This document shows, one piece after another, positions 1-9,091 of a stretch of DNA of 64,000 nucleotides. The translations under genes were made by a program, and so were the position numbers. The stretch comes from Marinomonas profundimaris (GTDB taxonomy: Bacteria > Pseudomonadota > Gammaproteobacteria > Pseudomonadales > Marinomonadaceae): assembly GCF_000508165.1 (NCBI RefSeq), contig NZ_AYOZ01000011.1, positions 1 to 64,000 on the forward strand. The letters are read 5' to 3'. Below the pieces are notes generated by a model. The model saw only the letters and a program-made list of their open reading frames with translations, was not told the DNA's origin and made no database searches. Position 1 is the first letter of the stretch. The number at the start of each line of letters is the position of its first letter.

Positions 1-103
1 GGATCTACAGATTTTGTGCAACCCTTTTCTAGGTTTTTTTATCAATTTGTCATATTAATATACATCAACGCCGAAAACTGATTAACCCTTGATCAATAAG
101 CAT

Positions 104-141
104 AAAAAAGCCCATTACTTGTACAAATAATGGGCTTTTTT
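104..141. terminator. Bidirectional intrinsic terminator downstream of the polyamine-type ABC operon
   Basis: A 14-bp perfect inverted repeat (104-117 with 128-141) with a GCCCATTA core is flanked by A6 on one side and T7 on the other, so it can end transcription in both directions. It lies just after the PotI-like stop codon. Bases 1-103 are A+T-rich and I see no gene in them. Confidence 0.85.
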
Positions 142-156
142 TGATGACGGTTTTGT

Positions 157-957
157 TTATAGAGATCCAGTTTCTGCCTCGCGGCGACGTTTCACTTCAT
201 AGACAATCGCCAATAAAACGGTAATTGAAATCATCACTAACCCAAGTGCATTTACAGCGGGCGTTAAACCCGTTCTCACTTTGGATGCAATATAGACCGT
301 CAGCGTTGTATCGTACCCTTTCACAAATAAAGTCGTGTTGTAGTTCTCGAACGATTGAAGAAAGGCGATCGCGGCGGCAGAGATAATGGCCGGTTTTAAG
401 TAAGGCAAAAGAATACGCCGGAACGTTTGCCACTGAGTTGCGCCAAGACTTAACGCCGCATTTTCTAGCGTACGATCAAATCGCTGCAATCGCGCCAATA
501 CCATCAGCATCACATAAGCGGCAATAAACGTCGTCTGCGCCATCACCGTCAAAAACACACCACCACTGACAGACAAGCCTTTCCAAAAAATGAGCGTCGA
601 GATACCAACAATGACCCCTGGCGTTAACAATGGTGACATCATCAACGAATATAAAAAGGTTTTTCCCCTTCCCTGTACGGTGGAAAGAAATAACGCACAG
701 CAAATCCCGATCGGCACAGCGATAATCAATACACCGGCTGCGACAATAATACTCGTCCACAACGCCTTCCACATCGCCCCATCTTGAGCCAGCGCTTCAA
801 ACCATTTAAGCGTTGCCCCTTTCCAAGGCGAGACAGTGGGGAAGCGACTGTCATTAAACGTCGCCAACCCCATGATAATGAGCGGTGTAAAAAGATATAA
901 AAAGAACACACCAATGTAGAAGCGAACACCCCAACGCATAATGATTTCAGATTTCAT
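157..957 (-). CDS. Polyamine-type ABC transporter permease (PotI/PotC-like)
   Basis: An inner-membrane permease of 266 aa with about six hydrophobic segments. The first is near residues 13-33. The EAA loop that docks on the ATPase is visible as 'NAALSLGATQWQTFRRILLP' near residues 163-182. It is the last gene of a four-gene minus-strand operon and its ATG overlaps the stop of the preceding permease by 4 bases, so translation is probably coupled. Two permeases, one ATPase and one binding protein in this order match E. coli potFGHI. Polyamine uptake is the best family guess, but the substrate cannot be fixed from sequence. Length is close to PotI (281 aa). Confidence 0.85.
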   Translation of the reverse strand: MKSEIIMRWGVRFYIGVFFLYLFTPLIIMGLATFNDSRFPTVSPWKGATLKWFEALAQDGAMWKALWTSIIVAAGVLIIAVPIGICCALFLSTVQGRGKTFLYSLMMSPLLTPGVIVGISTLIFWKGLSVSGGVFLTVMAQTTFIAAYVMLMVLARLQRFDRTLENAALSLGATQWQTFRRILLPYLKPAIISAAAIAFLQSFENYNTTLFVKGYDTTLTVYIASKVRTGLTPAVNALGLVMISITVLLAIVYEVKRRREAETGSL

Positions 958-1841
958 TTTGCAATGTCCCCCAATCCCACTTTAAAGATCCGCATCACCA
1001 AGGCAATAAAGCCGATACAGATAATGAGCAACAAGAAAGCGTAAGCGGCGCCTTGATTCCAATCGCCCCCCTCAAAAAACCAATTGTAGATAATTTGAGT
1101 AAACCAACGACTGCCAGGCGACCCGAGCAAAGCAGGAACCGCATAGCTGCCCGCCGCCAACATAAAGGTCATAATACAGCCCGTCGCAATACCGGGTTTA
1201 GCATGAGGAATCACCACACGCCAATGTGTACGAATCCATCCCGCGCCCAAATTCCGTGCGGCTTTAATTTGATTGGTATCCAAACTTTCAATCGCGTTAT
1301 AGATTGGGAAAATCATAAACAAAATATAGGCATACACCATACCGATCAGCACGCCGCCATCACCTGACAAAAATCGAATCGGCCGATCAATCAAACCCAA
1401 GCCTAACAACAGCGCATTAAGCGGGCCTTTATAGGCCAAAATAATGTACCAAGAAAACGTACGGAGGATTTCATTAATCCAAAAAGGAATAATCAGCAAC
1501 AGCAAACACAGCGCGGCTTTTTGCGGCGTGGCCACTTTCGCCAAATAGAATGCAATCGGATAACTCACGATTAAGGTTAGGCTCGTCACCAGCACACTTG
1601 ACCAGATCGTTTTAAAGAAAATTTTAAGATGTATCAGATTATTAAACAGCGTTTCGTAGTTTGTCAGTGAATAGACATCTTTTGGACCGCCAATGTCAGC
1701 TGGCAATAAGTTCGGTCGGAACGAATAATCCACCATCAAAAGCTGTGGTAAAATAACCAATCCAATCAGCCAAATGGCAATCATGCCAATAATACCCACG
1801 GCCAACCCACTGCCAAAACGCGCCTTGAGCTGACTAAACAT
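954..1841 (-). CDS. Polyamine-type ABC transporter permease (PotH/PotB-like)
   Basis: A 295-aa inner-membrane permease. A long first hydrophobic segment lies at about residues 13-37, and the EAA loop reads 'KAARNLGAGWIRTHWRVVIP' near residues 193-212. It forms a heterodimer with the PotI-like permease in the family model. It overlaps the ATPase gene by 8 bases and the next permease by 4, the tight packing expected of one transcript. Length and order fit PotH, slightly shorter than the E. coli protein. Confidence 0.85.
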   Translation of the reverse strand: MFSQLKARFGSGLAVGIIGMIAIWLIGLVILPQLLMVDYSFRPNLLPADIGGPKDVYSLTNYETLFNNLIHLKIFFKTIWSSVLVTSLTLIVSYPIAFYLAKVATPQKAALCLLLLIIPFWINEILRTFSWYIILAYKGPLNALLLGLGLIDRPIRFLSGDGGVLIGMVYAYILFMIFPIYNAIESLDTNQIKAARNLGAGWIRTHWRVVIPHAKPGIATGCIMTFMLAAGSYAVPALLGSPGSRWFTQIIYNWFFEGGDWNQGAAYAFLLLIICIGFIALVMRIFKVGLGDIAK

Positions 1842-2916
1842 GGTCCGCTCCTACAATGACAATCGCATCTTGCTCTCGATAAGACAGGCTAACCGGCGCG
1901 CCTTTTTTCAACGCGTCCGAAAACTGATGTGTACCAAGCTGAATCGACAAGGCTTGATTGGCAGGCGTATTCGCATTCAGCGTGAGATACGCACCTTCGA
2001 AATTCACTTCTTGAATCTCGGCTTGCAAGCTATGCATGCCGTCTTCTGCTTGTAATCTGAAATGCTCAGGGCGAATAAATAACGTCGCCGTTTGACCCAC
2101 GGATAGATTTCCTTGAGCGCGACCAACAAGCTTGCCAAGCGGCCCACAATCTAAGGTAACAAATGCAGAGTTCACCTCGATAATCTTGCCGCTCACGCCA
2201 TTGTTTTCACCCACGAACGACGCCACAAACGCAGTGTGTGGATCTCGATATAAGGTAATAGGGTCGGCGACTTGCTGAATCTGCCCAGCAGACATCACCG
2301 CAACACGATCCGACATGGTTAATGCTTCGCCTTGATCGTGCGTAATGTAGATGAAGGTAATGCCTGTTTTACGTTGAATGGCTTTCAGTTCCGTACGCAT
2401 ATGCTGACGCAACTTTAAATCGAGTGCCGACAAAGGTTCGTCTAGCAGCAAGACTTGTGGCTCTACTGCCAGTGCACGTGCAATCGCGATGCGCTGTTTT
2501 TGCCCGCCAGACAATTCCGCAATTTTTTTGGTGCCACTGTCTTCTAATGCCACCAGCTCAAGCAGTCGATTTGAGGCTTTTTTACGCTCACTTCTTGAAA
2601 CACCACGCACCTCTAAACCAAATTCAATATTCTCGGACACTGTCATCAAAGGGAAAAGCGCAAGATTCTGAAAAATCATTGAGGTTGGGCGCTTATTGGC
2701 GGGGACACCTCGCATACTCTGACCGCCAATTTTTACATCACCTTGTGTTGGATCTAAAAAACCACTAATCATATTGAGGATGGTCGTTTTGCCACAGCCT
2801 GATGGCCCTAAGAAGCTAAAAAATTCACCAGACTCAATTTTTAAATCGGTTTTCTGTATGGCGGTAAAATCCCCAAACTGCATGACGGTATTATCTAGAT
2901 GAACACTACTATCCAT
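1834..2916 (-). CDS. Polyamine-type ABC transporter ATP-binding protein (PotG/PotA-like)
   Basis: Cytoplasmic ATPase driving the importer. It shows Walker A 'GPSGCGKTT', the ABC signature 'LSGGQKQR', Walker B 'LLLDEPLSALD' and a C-terminal TOBE-like beta region that in this family binds regulators or substrate. I start it at the ATG at 2916 (360 aa), preceded by a GAGAGA purine stretch. A TTG 33 bases further upstream keeps the frame open but sits in the U-tract side of a terminator hairpin, so it is unlikely to be used. Family assignment is secure and polyamine specificity is inferred from the operon. Confidence 0.88.
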   Translation of the reverse strand: MDSSVHLDNTVMQFGDFTAIQKTDLKIESGEFFSFLGPSGCGKTTILNMISGFLDPTQGDVKIGGQSMRGVPANKRPTSMIFQNLALFPLMTVSENIEFGLEVRGVSRSERKKASNRLLELVALEDSGTKKIAELSGGQKQRIAIARALAVEPQVLLLDEPLSALDLKLRQHMRTELKAIQRKTGITFIYITHDQGEALTMSDRVAVMSAGQIQQVADPITLYRDPHTAFVASFVGENNGVSGKIIEVNSAFVTLDCGPLGKLVGRAQGNLSVGQTATLFIRPEHFRLQAEDGMHSLQAEIQEVNFEGAYLTLNANTPANQALSIQLGTHQFSDALKKGAPVSLSYREQDAIVIVGADHV

Positions 2917-2946
2917 ATTTCTCTCGCTGGTTATTTTTTCTCGATA

Positions 2947-2980
2947 CAAAAAAGCCCCTTGTGCACAAAACGCAAGGGGC
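2947..2980 (-). terminator. Hairpin with U-tract between binding-protein gene and ATPase gene
   Basis: An 8-bp GC-rich perfect stem (2954-2961 with 2973-2980) is followed on the minus strand by six T. It starts only nine bases after the binding-protein stop. Because the ATPase gene follows within 40 bases with no obvious promoter of its own, it probably acts as a partial terminator or 3'-end stabiliser that makes binding-protein mRNA more abundant than permease/ATPase mRNA. Confidence 0.8.
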
Positions 2981-2988
2981 CTTCGAGG

Positions 2989-4101
2989 TTATGCAGACAA
3001 GTAACGGTCTTGGTATTCATTACGCAATGCGACATACCATGGCTCTTGAATTGGCCACCACCAAAGCTTCGCAAGGTCTTCTTTCGAATAAGAATCTTGG
3101 AAAAATTGTTTGGTTGCAGCAGGCAACAACGCGTCCGCGCCTTTCGCGGTTGAGTTATAGCCTGTCGCTTTCACGAACATCGCACCCGCTTCTGGCGTGT
3201 AATACCAGTTTATAAATTCATACACGGCATCCACGTTATTGGCGTTCTTAGGAATAACAAAACCTTCCATCCACGCCAGTGCGCCTTCTTTTGGCGCGCC
3301 GTACGCGATTGGTTCGCCTTCTGTTTTCAATTTGAATGCCGTGCTGTCCCACGTTTGACCAATGACAGCGCCATTAGTACGGAACGCACCTTGCGCTTCG
3401 TTTTCTGTCGACCAGAATTGCGCAATCGAGCCTTTGTGCTCAACCGCGACTTTTAGAATCACATCAAAATTTGCACGCATCGCTTTTTCGTTTTTATACG
3501 ACTCAAGCAATGGATAAGGAAGCTTACCGGCTTTTTCTAACCACAAGCCGATGCCAACCAAAGCGGAATGGCCACGCACGGTTACACCACCCGCATTTTC
3601 TGGTTTCCAAAGATCACCATAACTTAAGTTTTTAGGGTCCACGTTTGCGTCTTGTGTGTTATACGCAATGGCTTCAGTCCCCCAGTCAGAAGGCGCGAAA
3701 TAACGCTTACCTTTTACAATCCCACCTACATCGGAACCCGCAAGCGCGCTTTCTAGGCAACCACTCCATTTAACACGCTTCACATCAAGAGGTTGAATTA
3801 ACTCGTAATCCACATAACCTGGCACACGATCTACGGTTGGCATAATGATGTCGAAGCCCGTTCCATCGGTTGCACGCAGCGAGTTCATTAACTCATCATT
3901 GGTACCGTATGGTGTGAACGTGGCAGTAATGCCAGTTTTGGCTTTAAAATCGGATAGCATTTCATCGGTAATGTAACCAGCCCACGCATAAATACGCAGC
4001 TCTTTGTTCGCCGCGATGGCTTGGTTGATCGAAAACGGGGTAGCGGCAACAGCACCTGCAACAGAGGCGCCTTTCACGAATTGGCGACGGGAAAGGGTCA
4101 T
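2989..4101 (-). CDS. Periplasmic polyamine-type substrate-binding protein, Tat-exported
   Basis: A 370-aa extracellular solute-binding protein of the PotD/PotF family. The N-terminus carries a twin-arginine signal (SRRQFVK followed by an alanine-rich stretch, cleavage probably near residue 30), so the protein is likely exported folded. The mature start 'LRIYAWAGYI' and the internal 'FDIIMPT' are typical of the family. It heads the operon (binding protein, ATPase, two permeases). An 18-bp palindrome lies 78-95 bases upstream and may be an operator. PotF is also 370 aa, but ligand specificity is not established here. Confidence 0.85.
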   Translation of the reverse strand: MTLSRRQFVKGASVAGAVAATPFSINQAIAANKELRIYAWAGYITDEMLSDFKAKTGITATFTPYGTNDELMNSLRATDGTGFDIIMPTVDRVPGYVDYELIQPLDVKRVKWSGCLESALAGSDVGGIVKGKRYFAPSDWGTEAIAYNTQDANVDPKNLSYGDLWKPENAGGVTVRGHSALVGIGLWLEKAGKLPYPLLESYKNEKAMRANFDVILKVAVEHKGSIAQFWSTENEAQGAFRTNGAVIGQTWDSTAFKLKTEGEPIAYGAPKEGALAWMEGFVIPKNANNVDAVYEFINWYYTPEAGAMFVKATGYNSTAKGADALLPAATKQFFQDSYSKEDLAKLWWWPIQEPWYVALRNEYQDRYLSA

Positions 4102-4431
4102 TCTTGAGCTCCTTTGATTTTATATCATTGTTTTGTTATTTCATTAGAAAAGCATCTTAACGTCGAAAACACACTGTTATTAAACGCTCGTTTAATATCA
4201 TTTTTAATTTAATACAAAATAATGACGAAAAAGTGACCATGAAAGGTTTTTTTTCCAATTGGACAAGATTCACCTCAATGACGTCGTGATTGATCAAATT
4301 TATGACGTTTTTGAGTGATATCTCTCACCCTCACATAAAAACATTCCCCTTCGTCACTGTCACATTTTTGTCACACACACCTATTAAAGTAGTCCAACCC
4401 GTAACATTATGTAAACTAAGTAGGTGCTTGA
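4102..4431. other. Divergent promoter region between ABC operon and chemoreceptor gene
   Basis: This 330-base A+T-rich gap must hold both promoters. Visible elements are an 18-bp palindrome at 4179-4196, an 8-bp palindrome CCAATTGG near 4256, and two GTCAC motifs close together near 4354-4375. I could not assign a convincing -35/-10 pair for either gene. The short open frame across 4290-4532 looks accidental. Confidence 0.5.
4179..4196. promoter_or_regulatory. 18-bp palindrome, candidate operator of the polyamine-type operon
   Basis: ATTAAACG at 4179-4186 is mirrored perfectly by CGTTTAAT at 4189-4196 with a 2-base centre. Such CG-bearing symmetrical sites are typical of dimeric repressors (TetR type among others). 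The regulator is not encoded next to it. Confidence 0.45.
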
Positions 4432-6405
4432 TTGAAAATTTCCCATGTGACACGAACGACAACCGCCAGTTATTTAGTGATTGCCATCATGCTTATTGGC
4501 TTGCTGCTGTGGAGCTTAATGAAGTTCCGTAGTGCCTTTGAGCAAAGCGACACGTACACACAAGTTTGGGAATATTCATCCATCGATTTAAAACAGCAAA
4601 TTGAAGGCTATTTGTCTTCCGGTGAAGCGTCGGCTTTACAGGCCGCAGGCGAATTCATCAACGATAAAATACGCCCTGCTCTCAGCACACTACCCGACAC
4701 CATCAAAAACCCCATCAACACGCAATTAACGGAGATCGAAAGCAGCTTACAATCCGATGTAAGAGCCGCCGGTAAACTGTCAGGGAATCCGTTTGCCTTG
4801 ATTGAAAACAACGAACGACAAACCATCTTGTCCTTAAATTCTTTAGCGGACAAAGTTCAATCTTTCCAAACACAACATGACTTATCGTCCGCCGCGCCCT
4901 ACCTCGCTAGCCAAGCGGCATTGTATTCTGGTCTTGCCCACGTCAGCAGCGCAAAAAATGACTACCTTGCCAATCGCACCTCAGACAATCACCAACGTTT
5001 GAAAGAAAATATTCAAGACTATCAAGCCCACATTAAAGCATTCAGTGATTTACCAATCTTGGCACTAAACGAAGAACTTGATGACAGTGCAGGCGATGAC
5101 CTTTCGTCATTAATGGGTTGGGCTGACGATACCGAAAGCAGCGGAGATATTGTCGACCCTCTCGAAGAAACGAAAAGCGAATTGCACACTTGGTCAAACC
5201 GCTATTTAAAAGATGTGGATTCCAGCCTGACCAACATAGAGCAAGCCGTCGCAGCGCAAACCAAAATCCGCACTCAAATCAATCAGCTTGAAACCATTTT
5301 AAAAGCAGGCACGGAAGACATTCAAAAAAGCGCCGAGGCGACACAGCAACAAACCTTAATGGCTTTCTCTGTTTTCGTCATATTGATGGTACTCACGACC
5401 ATCTCTGTCCATATTTTCCAAAACAGAGTCGTTGTAAAAAGTGCCGGAGATTTATACATCGCCGTCAAAGACCTAGTCGAACACCAGAACATCAACAGAC
5501 TGACCGTTGGCAAAAACAAGAACGAGCTGTCAGACGTTGCCCATTACTTAAATCGCTACTTAGAACAAATCGCCGTTCAACGGCAGCAAAGAGATACTGA
5601 GCTCAACAACATTTCGCTGTCGCTCAACGACATGCTAAACGCCTTTGGGCAAGTACACGAACTGAGTACCGCCTCGAACCAAGAATTAGACAGTACCCTT
5701 GAGATGTCTAATCAAATTGAAGTGCTCGCAAACAAAGCCGAAGTCCGAGCGCGTGAAGTAGAAACCTATGCGATAGAAACCAACACCGCGATGTCGCACA
5801 GTGTTAATCAAGCCGCGTCCTTGGCGGTGGCAAACCAAACCACGATTGAGAGATTAAACAGTAGTAAGAAATCGCTATTGAACCTGGAATCCTCTGTGTC
5901 CAATGCCACCTCAATAGTGACCGGCATCAAGGACATTTCAGAACAAACAAACTTGCTTGCATTGAACGCGGCGATTGAAGCGGCACGCGCCGGTGAACAC
6001 GGGCGAGGCTTTGCCGTCGTGGCATCGGAAGTTCGAACGCTTTCCAGCCGAACTCAGCAGTCATTAGAAGAAATCACAGGGATCTTTTCAACCTTGTCGT
6101 CTGCGACAAGCAAGCTGAAAAAAAATCTAGAACTGATCGAGAGCGCGTCAACAGAACAAATTAGCCTGACCCAAGCCTTGGGGCAATCCGCACAAGAAGT
6201 GCTTGAAAAATCGGAGCAATCAACACAGCTAGCGAAAAAGGCAACGGGCTATGCAGCAGAGCAAAAACTTGGAATGAGTGGACTCAACAGCGCGGTTGTT
6301 AAAGTGAGAGGACAAGCCAATGAATCTGAAGCGTTCATGTCAAAGGTGACCGACAGCATCAAACAAAAGATCCAAGACATCACCACAACGCTGGGCATCA
6401 AGTAA
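4432..6405 (+). CDS. Methyl-accepting chemotaxis protein
   Basis: Membrane chemoreceptor of 657 aa. TM1 is at about residues 13-31, then a long periplasmic sensor region of about 275 residues, TM2 at about 309-328, a HAMP-like stretch, and the cytoplasmic hairpin. The hairpin tip '[20 protein letters not shown]' at about residues 506-525 is the conserved CheA/CheW-binding signature. The start is TTG with an AGGTG ribosome site seven bases upstream, and no ATG fits. The sensor domain matches no ligand-binding fold I recognise. Divergence from the polyamine-type importer may hint at a shared ligand, which is inference only. Confidence 0.92.
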   Translation: MKISHVTRTTTASYLVIAIMLIGLLLWSLMKFRSAFEQSDTYTQVWEYSSIDLKQQIEGYLSSGEASALQAAGEFINDKIRPALSTLPDTIKNPINTQLTEIESSLQSDVRAAGKLSGNPFALIENNERQTILSLNSLADKVQSFQTQHDLSSAAPYLASQAALYSGLAHVSSAKNDYLANRTSDNHQRLKENIQDYQAHIKAFSDLPILALNEELDDSAGDDLSSLMGWADDTESSGDIVDPLEETKSELHTWSNRYLKDVDSSLTNIEQAVAAQTKIRTQINQLETILKAGTEDIQKSAEATQQQTLMAFSVFVILMVLTTISVHIFQNRVVVKSAGDLYIAVKDLVEHQNINRLTVGKNKNELSDVAHYLNRYLEQIAVQRQQRDTELNNISLSLNDMLNAFGQVHELSTASNQELDSTLEMSNQIEVLANKAEVRAREVETYAIETNTAMSHSVNQAASLAVANQTTIERLNSSKKSLLNLESSVSNATSIVTGIKDISEQTNLLALNAAIEAARAGEHGRGFAVVASEVRTLSSRTQQSLEEITGIFSTLSSATSKLKKNLELIESASTEQISLTQALGQSAQEVLEKSEQSTQLAKKATGYAAEQKLGMSGLNSAVVKVRGQANESEAFMSKVTDSIKQKIQDITTTLGIK

Positions 6406-6441
6406 CGACTCAAGTGAAGAATGAGGCCAAATGACAGACAC

Positions 6442-6470
6442 AAAAAATCCAGCCGATGCTGGATTTTTTT
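6442..6470. terminator. Bidirectional terminator between chemoreceptor gene and serA
   Basis: A 12-bp perfect stem AAAAAATCCAGC / GCTGGATTTTTT with a 4-base loop, A-tract on one side and T-tract on the other. It serves the two convergent genes. Confidence 0.9.
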
Positions 6471-6494
6471 AGATCAACCATTTGCCACAAACGT

Positions 6495-7724
6495 TTAAAA
6501 CAAAACGCGTGCTTTCACAGTGCCTTCGACTTCTCTTAATTTCTCAAGCGCCAATTCACCTTCTTCTGCATCCACGTCCATTACCATGTAGCCCAATTTC
6601 TCCGTAGTACGCAGGTATTGGCCCGTGATGTTAATGTTGTGCTCAGAAAAGATAGCGTTGATTTTAGACAATACGCCAGGACGGTTTTCATGAATGTGCA
6701 AGATACGATGATTGTCCGCTTGCGATGGCAAGGCCACTTCAGGGAAGTTAACCGCCGCCGTGGTTGTACCCACGTCAGAGTATTTGATCAACTTATCGGC
6801 CACTTCGACGCCGATGTTCTCTTGCGCTTCCATAGTGCTGCCACCAATATGAGGCGTTAGAATCACATTGTCTAAACCGCGTAATGGCGACACAAACTCT
6901 TCATCATTGCCTTTAGGTTCAACAGGGAATACATCGACTGCTGCACCACTCAAATCACCGGCTTTAATGGCATCCGCCACAGCGCCAAGATCGGCAACCG
7001 TGCCACGAGAAGCATTAATGAAGATAGAACCTTTCTTCATTTGAGACACTTCTTTCGCGCCAATCATCATCTTAGTGGAATTGGTTTCCGGAACATGCAA
7101 ACTGATAATATCGCTCGTCGACAATAGCTCTTTCAAACTCTTGATTTGACGCGCATTACCTAACGGCAGTTTGGTAACAATGTCGTAGAAGCACACTTCC
7201 ATGCCTAGGGATTCGGCTAATACGCTCAGCTGTGTACCAATGCTACCGTAGCCAATGATACCTAAACGCTTACCACGAGTTTCGAAAGAGCCAACCGCTG
7301 ATTTGATCCAACCACCACGATGACACGCTGCGTTTTTCGCAGGAATGCCTCGAAGCAATAGAATCAATTGACCGAGCACTAACTCGGCAACGCTTCGCGT
7401 GTTCGAGAATGGCGCGTTGAAAACAACGATCCCTTTTGAACTGGCTGCGTCTAGATCAACTTGGTTTGTACCAATACAGAAACAACCGATAGCCACCAAT
7501 TTATTGGCGTGCTCTAGTACTTTTTCGGTCAACTGGGTACGCGATCGAATGCCAATAAAATGCGCTTCCGAGATCTTCTCGATCAGCTCATCTTCCGCTA
7601 ATGCGGTTTTATGATACTCAATGTTGGTATAGCCTGCGTCATGCAATGCATCCAGTGCAGATTGATGAACGCCTTCTAATAACAAGATCTTGATTTTGTC
7701 TTTGTCTAGTGAGTTGCTACTCAT
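6495..7724 (-). CDS. serA: D-3-phosphoglycerate dehydrogenase
   Basis: Catalyses the first committed step of serine synthesis, 3-phosphoglycerate to 3-phosphohydroxypyruvate, with NAD. The 409-aa protein has the N-terminal substrate domain, an NAD-binding Rossmann motif 'GIIGYGSIGTQL' near residue 152, catalytic-region motifs 'INASRGTVADL' and 'TPHIGGSTMEAQ', and a C-terminal ACT domain (about residues 335-409, 'LHIHENRPGVLSKINAIF') that binds serine for feedback inhibition. E. coli SerA is 410 aa, so it is full length. It is monocistronic, ending at the terminator at 6442-6470. Two copies of a 12-bp direct repeat lie upstream. Confidence 0.96.
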   Translation of the reverse strand: MSSNSLDKDKIKILLLEGVHQSALDALHDAGYTNIEYHKTALAEDELIEKISEAHFIGIRSRTQLTEKVLEHANKLVAIGCFCIGTNQVDLDAASSKGIVVFNAPFSNTRSVAELVLGQLILLLRGIPAKNAACHRGGWIKSAVGSFETRGKRLGIIGYGSIGTQLSVLAESLGMEVCFYDIVTKLPLGNARQIKSLKELLSTSDIISLHVPETNSTKMMIGAKEVSQMKKGSIFINASRGTVADLGAVADAIKAGDLSGAAVDVFPVEPKGNDEEFVSPLRGLDNVILTPHIGGSTMEAQENIGVEVADKLIKYSDVGTTTAAVNFPEVALPSQADNHRILHIHENRPGVLSKINAIFSEHNINITGQYLRTTEKLGYMVMDVDAEEGELALEKLREVEGTVKARVLF

Positions 7725-7765
7725 GGCTCGTTCGACTTCTCTATGGTGGTGGGGGGAAAAAGTTG

Positions 7766-7799
7766 GCGTATCTTAACACAAAATAACGCGTATCTTAAC
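7766..7799. repeat. 12-bp direct repeat pair upstream of serA
   Basis: GCGTATCTTAAC occurs at 7766-7777 and again at 7788-7799, exactly 22 bases (about two helical turns) apart, in the 158-base gap before serA. On the serA strand each copy contains TAAGAT, which resembles a -10 hexamer, so these may be overlapping promoter elements or a tandem regulator site. Confidence 0.5.
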
Positions 7800-7882
7800 G
7801 CCGATATGGGAATGTCTTTCATTATGACAAGAGTGGCATTCATAGAGAGAGTGCAAACAACACCCTCCCACATGCTCGCTAT

Positions 7883-8986
7883 TCAGACAGTCGGTTTTCT
7901 TTGTAAATAGACGCCAGTTTCGACATGGTGCGTATAAGGGAATTGGTCAAACATCGCATAGCGAACCACTTCGTGAGTGCTCGACAACGACTCTAGGTTT
8001 GACTTAAGCGTTTCGGGATTGCAGGAAATATACAGAATCGAATCTATTTTCCGAATCAGCTCAACCGTCGCGTCATCCAATCCAGCACGTGGCGGATCCA
8101 CCAACACAACCGAAGGCGTCAACTCACTCACGCCCGCTTGCATCAAGCTCTTGGGTAGTTCTACATCGCCATTTAACGCAGCAGACACATCCTCACTGGC
8201 CATTTTAACCACTTGGACATTGGCCATACCATTAATGGCGATATTCAACTGCGCCGAGTTCACTGAGACTTTTGAGATTTCTGTCGCCACGACACGATCA
8301 AAACGTCGAGCAAGCGGAATCGAAAAATTTCCGTTACCACAATACATTTCCAACAAATCACCAGACGCGTCTTTGGTCACATCCAACGCCCATTCCAGCA
8401 TCTTTTCGCTTATATCGGCATTCGGTTGAGTAAAGCTGTTTTCTACCTGTTGGTAATGAAATTTCTGTCCATTAACCGTCAAGGTTTCCATGACAAAGTC
8501 ACGGGTGAGAATTTGTTTCTTCTTACGACTACGACCAATAAAGTGACACGCGGGAAACGCATCATTCAGTTGTTGTGCCGCGGCGTTCCACTCAGCATCA
8601 ATCGGTTTATGGTAAAGCAGGCTGATCAGGGCTTCGCCCGTCTTGGTGGTTAAAAAATCCACTTGAAAAAGCTTATAACGCAATATCGGCGTATCACGCA
8701 CGGCATCCAGAAGCTTCGGCATGAGTTCATTAATAAGGCTGGATGCGGCAAGAAACTGATCCGTACGAATCGGCGTTCTTGGGTCTGCGGAATCGAACAT
8801 CGCGTAATACAGGTCATCGCCATCATGCCAAATACGAAATTCAGCACGCATTCGATAATGAGACGGCTGGCTCGCGAAAACTTCCATCTCAGGCAATGAT
8901 AAGGTCGCCATTAAATTGGCCAGTTCAGTCTGCTTATCTTGCAGCTGCTGTTCATACATTTCTGGTTGGATTTGATCCGGTCTCAT
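7883..8986 (-). CDS. trmA: tRNA (uracil-54-C5)-methyltransferase
   Basis: Makes ribothymidine (m5U54) in the T-loop of tRNAs using SAM. The 367-aa protein is the same length as E. coli TrmA (366). It shows the SAM motif 'LLEMYCGNGNFSIPLA' near residue 211, 'VLVDPPRAGLD' and the catalytic cysteine motif 'LYISCNPETL' near residue 319. It lies 105 bases downstream of the LuxP/LuxQ-like operon in the same orientation, probably with its own promoter because no tight coupling is seen. Confidence 0.95.
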   Translation of the reverse strand: MRPDQIQPEMYEQQLQDKQTELANLMATLSLPEMEVFASQPSHYRMRAEFRIWHDGDDLYYAMFDSADPRTPIRTDQFLAASSLINELMPKLLDAVRDTPILRYKLFQVDFLTTKTGEALISLLYHKPIDAEWNAAAQQLNDAFPACHFIGRSRKKKQILTRDFVMETLTVNGQKFHYQQVENSFTQPNADISEKMLEWALDVTKDASGDLLEMYCGNGNFSIPLARRFDRVVATEISKVSVNSAQLNIAINGMANVQVVKMASEDVSAALNGDVELPKSLMQAGVSELTPSVVLVDPPRAGLDDATVELIRKIDSILYISCNPETLKSNLESLSSTHEVVRYAMFDQFPYTHHVETGVYLQRKPTV

Positions 8987-9091
8987 GACTCATTCTCTTG
9001 GAAGCGGTGATAACTAATATTCTTAGCGCGCGGCATTATACGAGTTCCCTCGTCACAAATCTAATGACGAAAAACAATGAGAGAGCGCTAT

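Noticed and set aside
2917..2949. Upstream TTG start for the polyamine-type ATPase
   Set aside because: It sits in the U-tract of the preceding terminator. The ATG at 2916 has a purine-rich site.
4380..4431. Flagellar sigma-28 promoter before the chemoreceptor gene
   Set aside because: TAAAGT is present near 4385, but no GCCGATAA-like box lies at the right distance.
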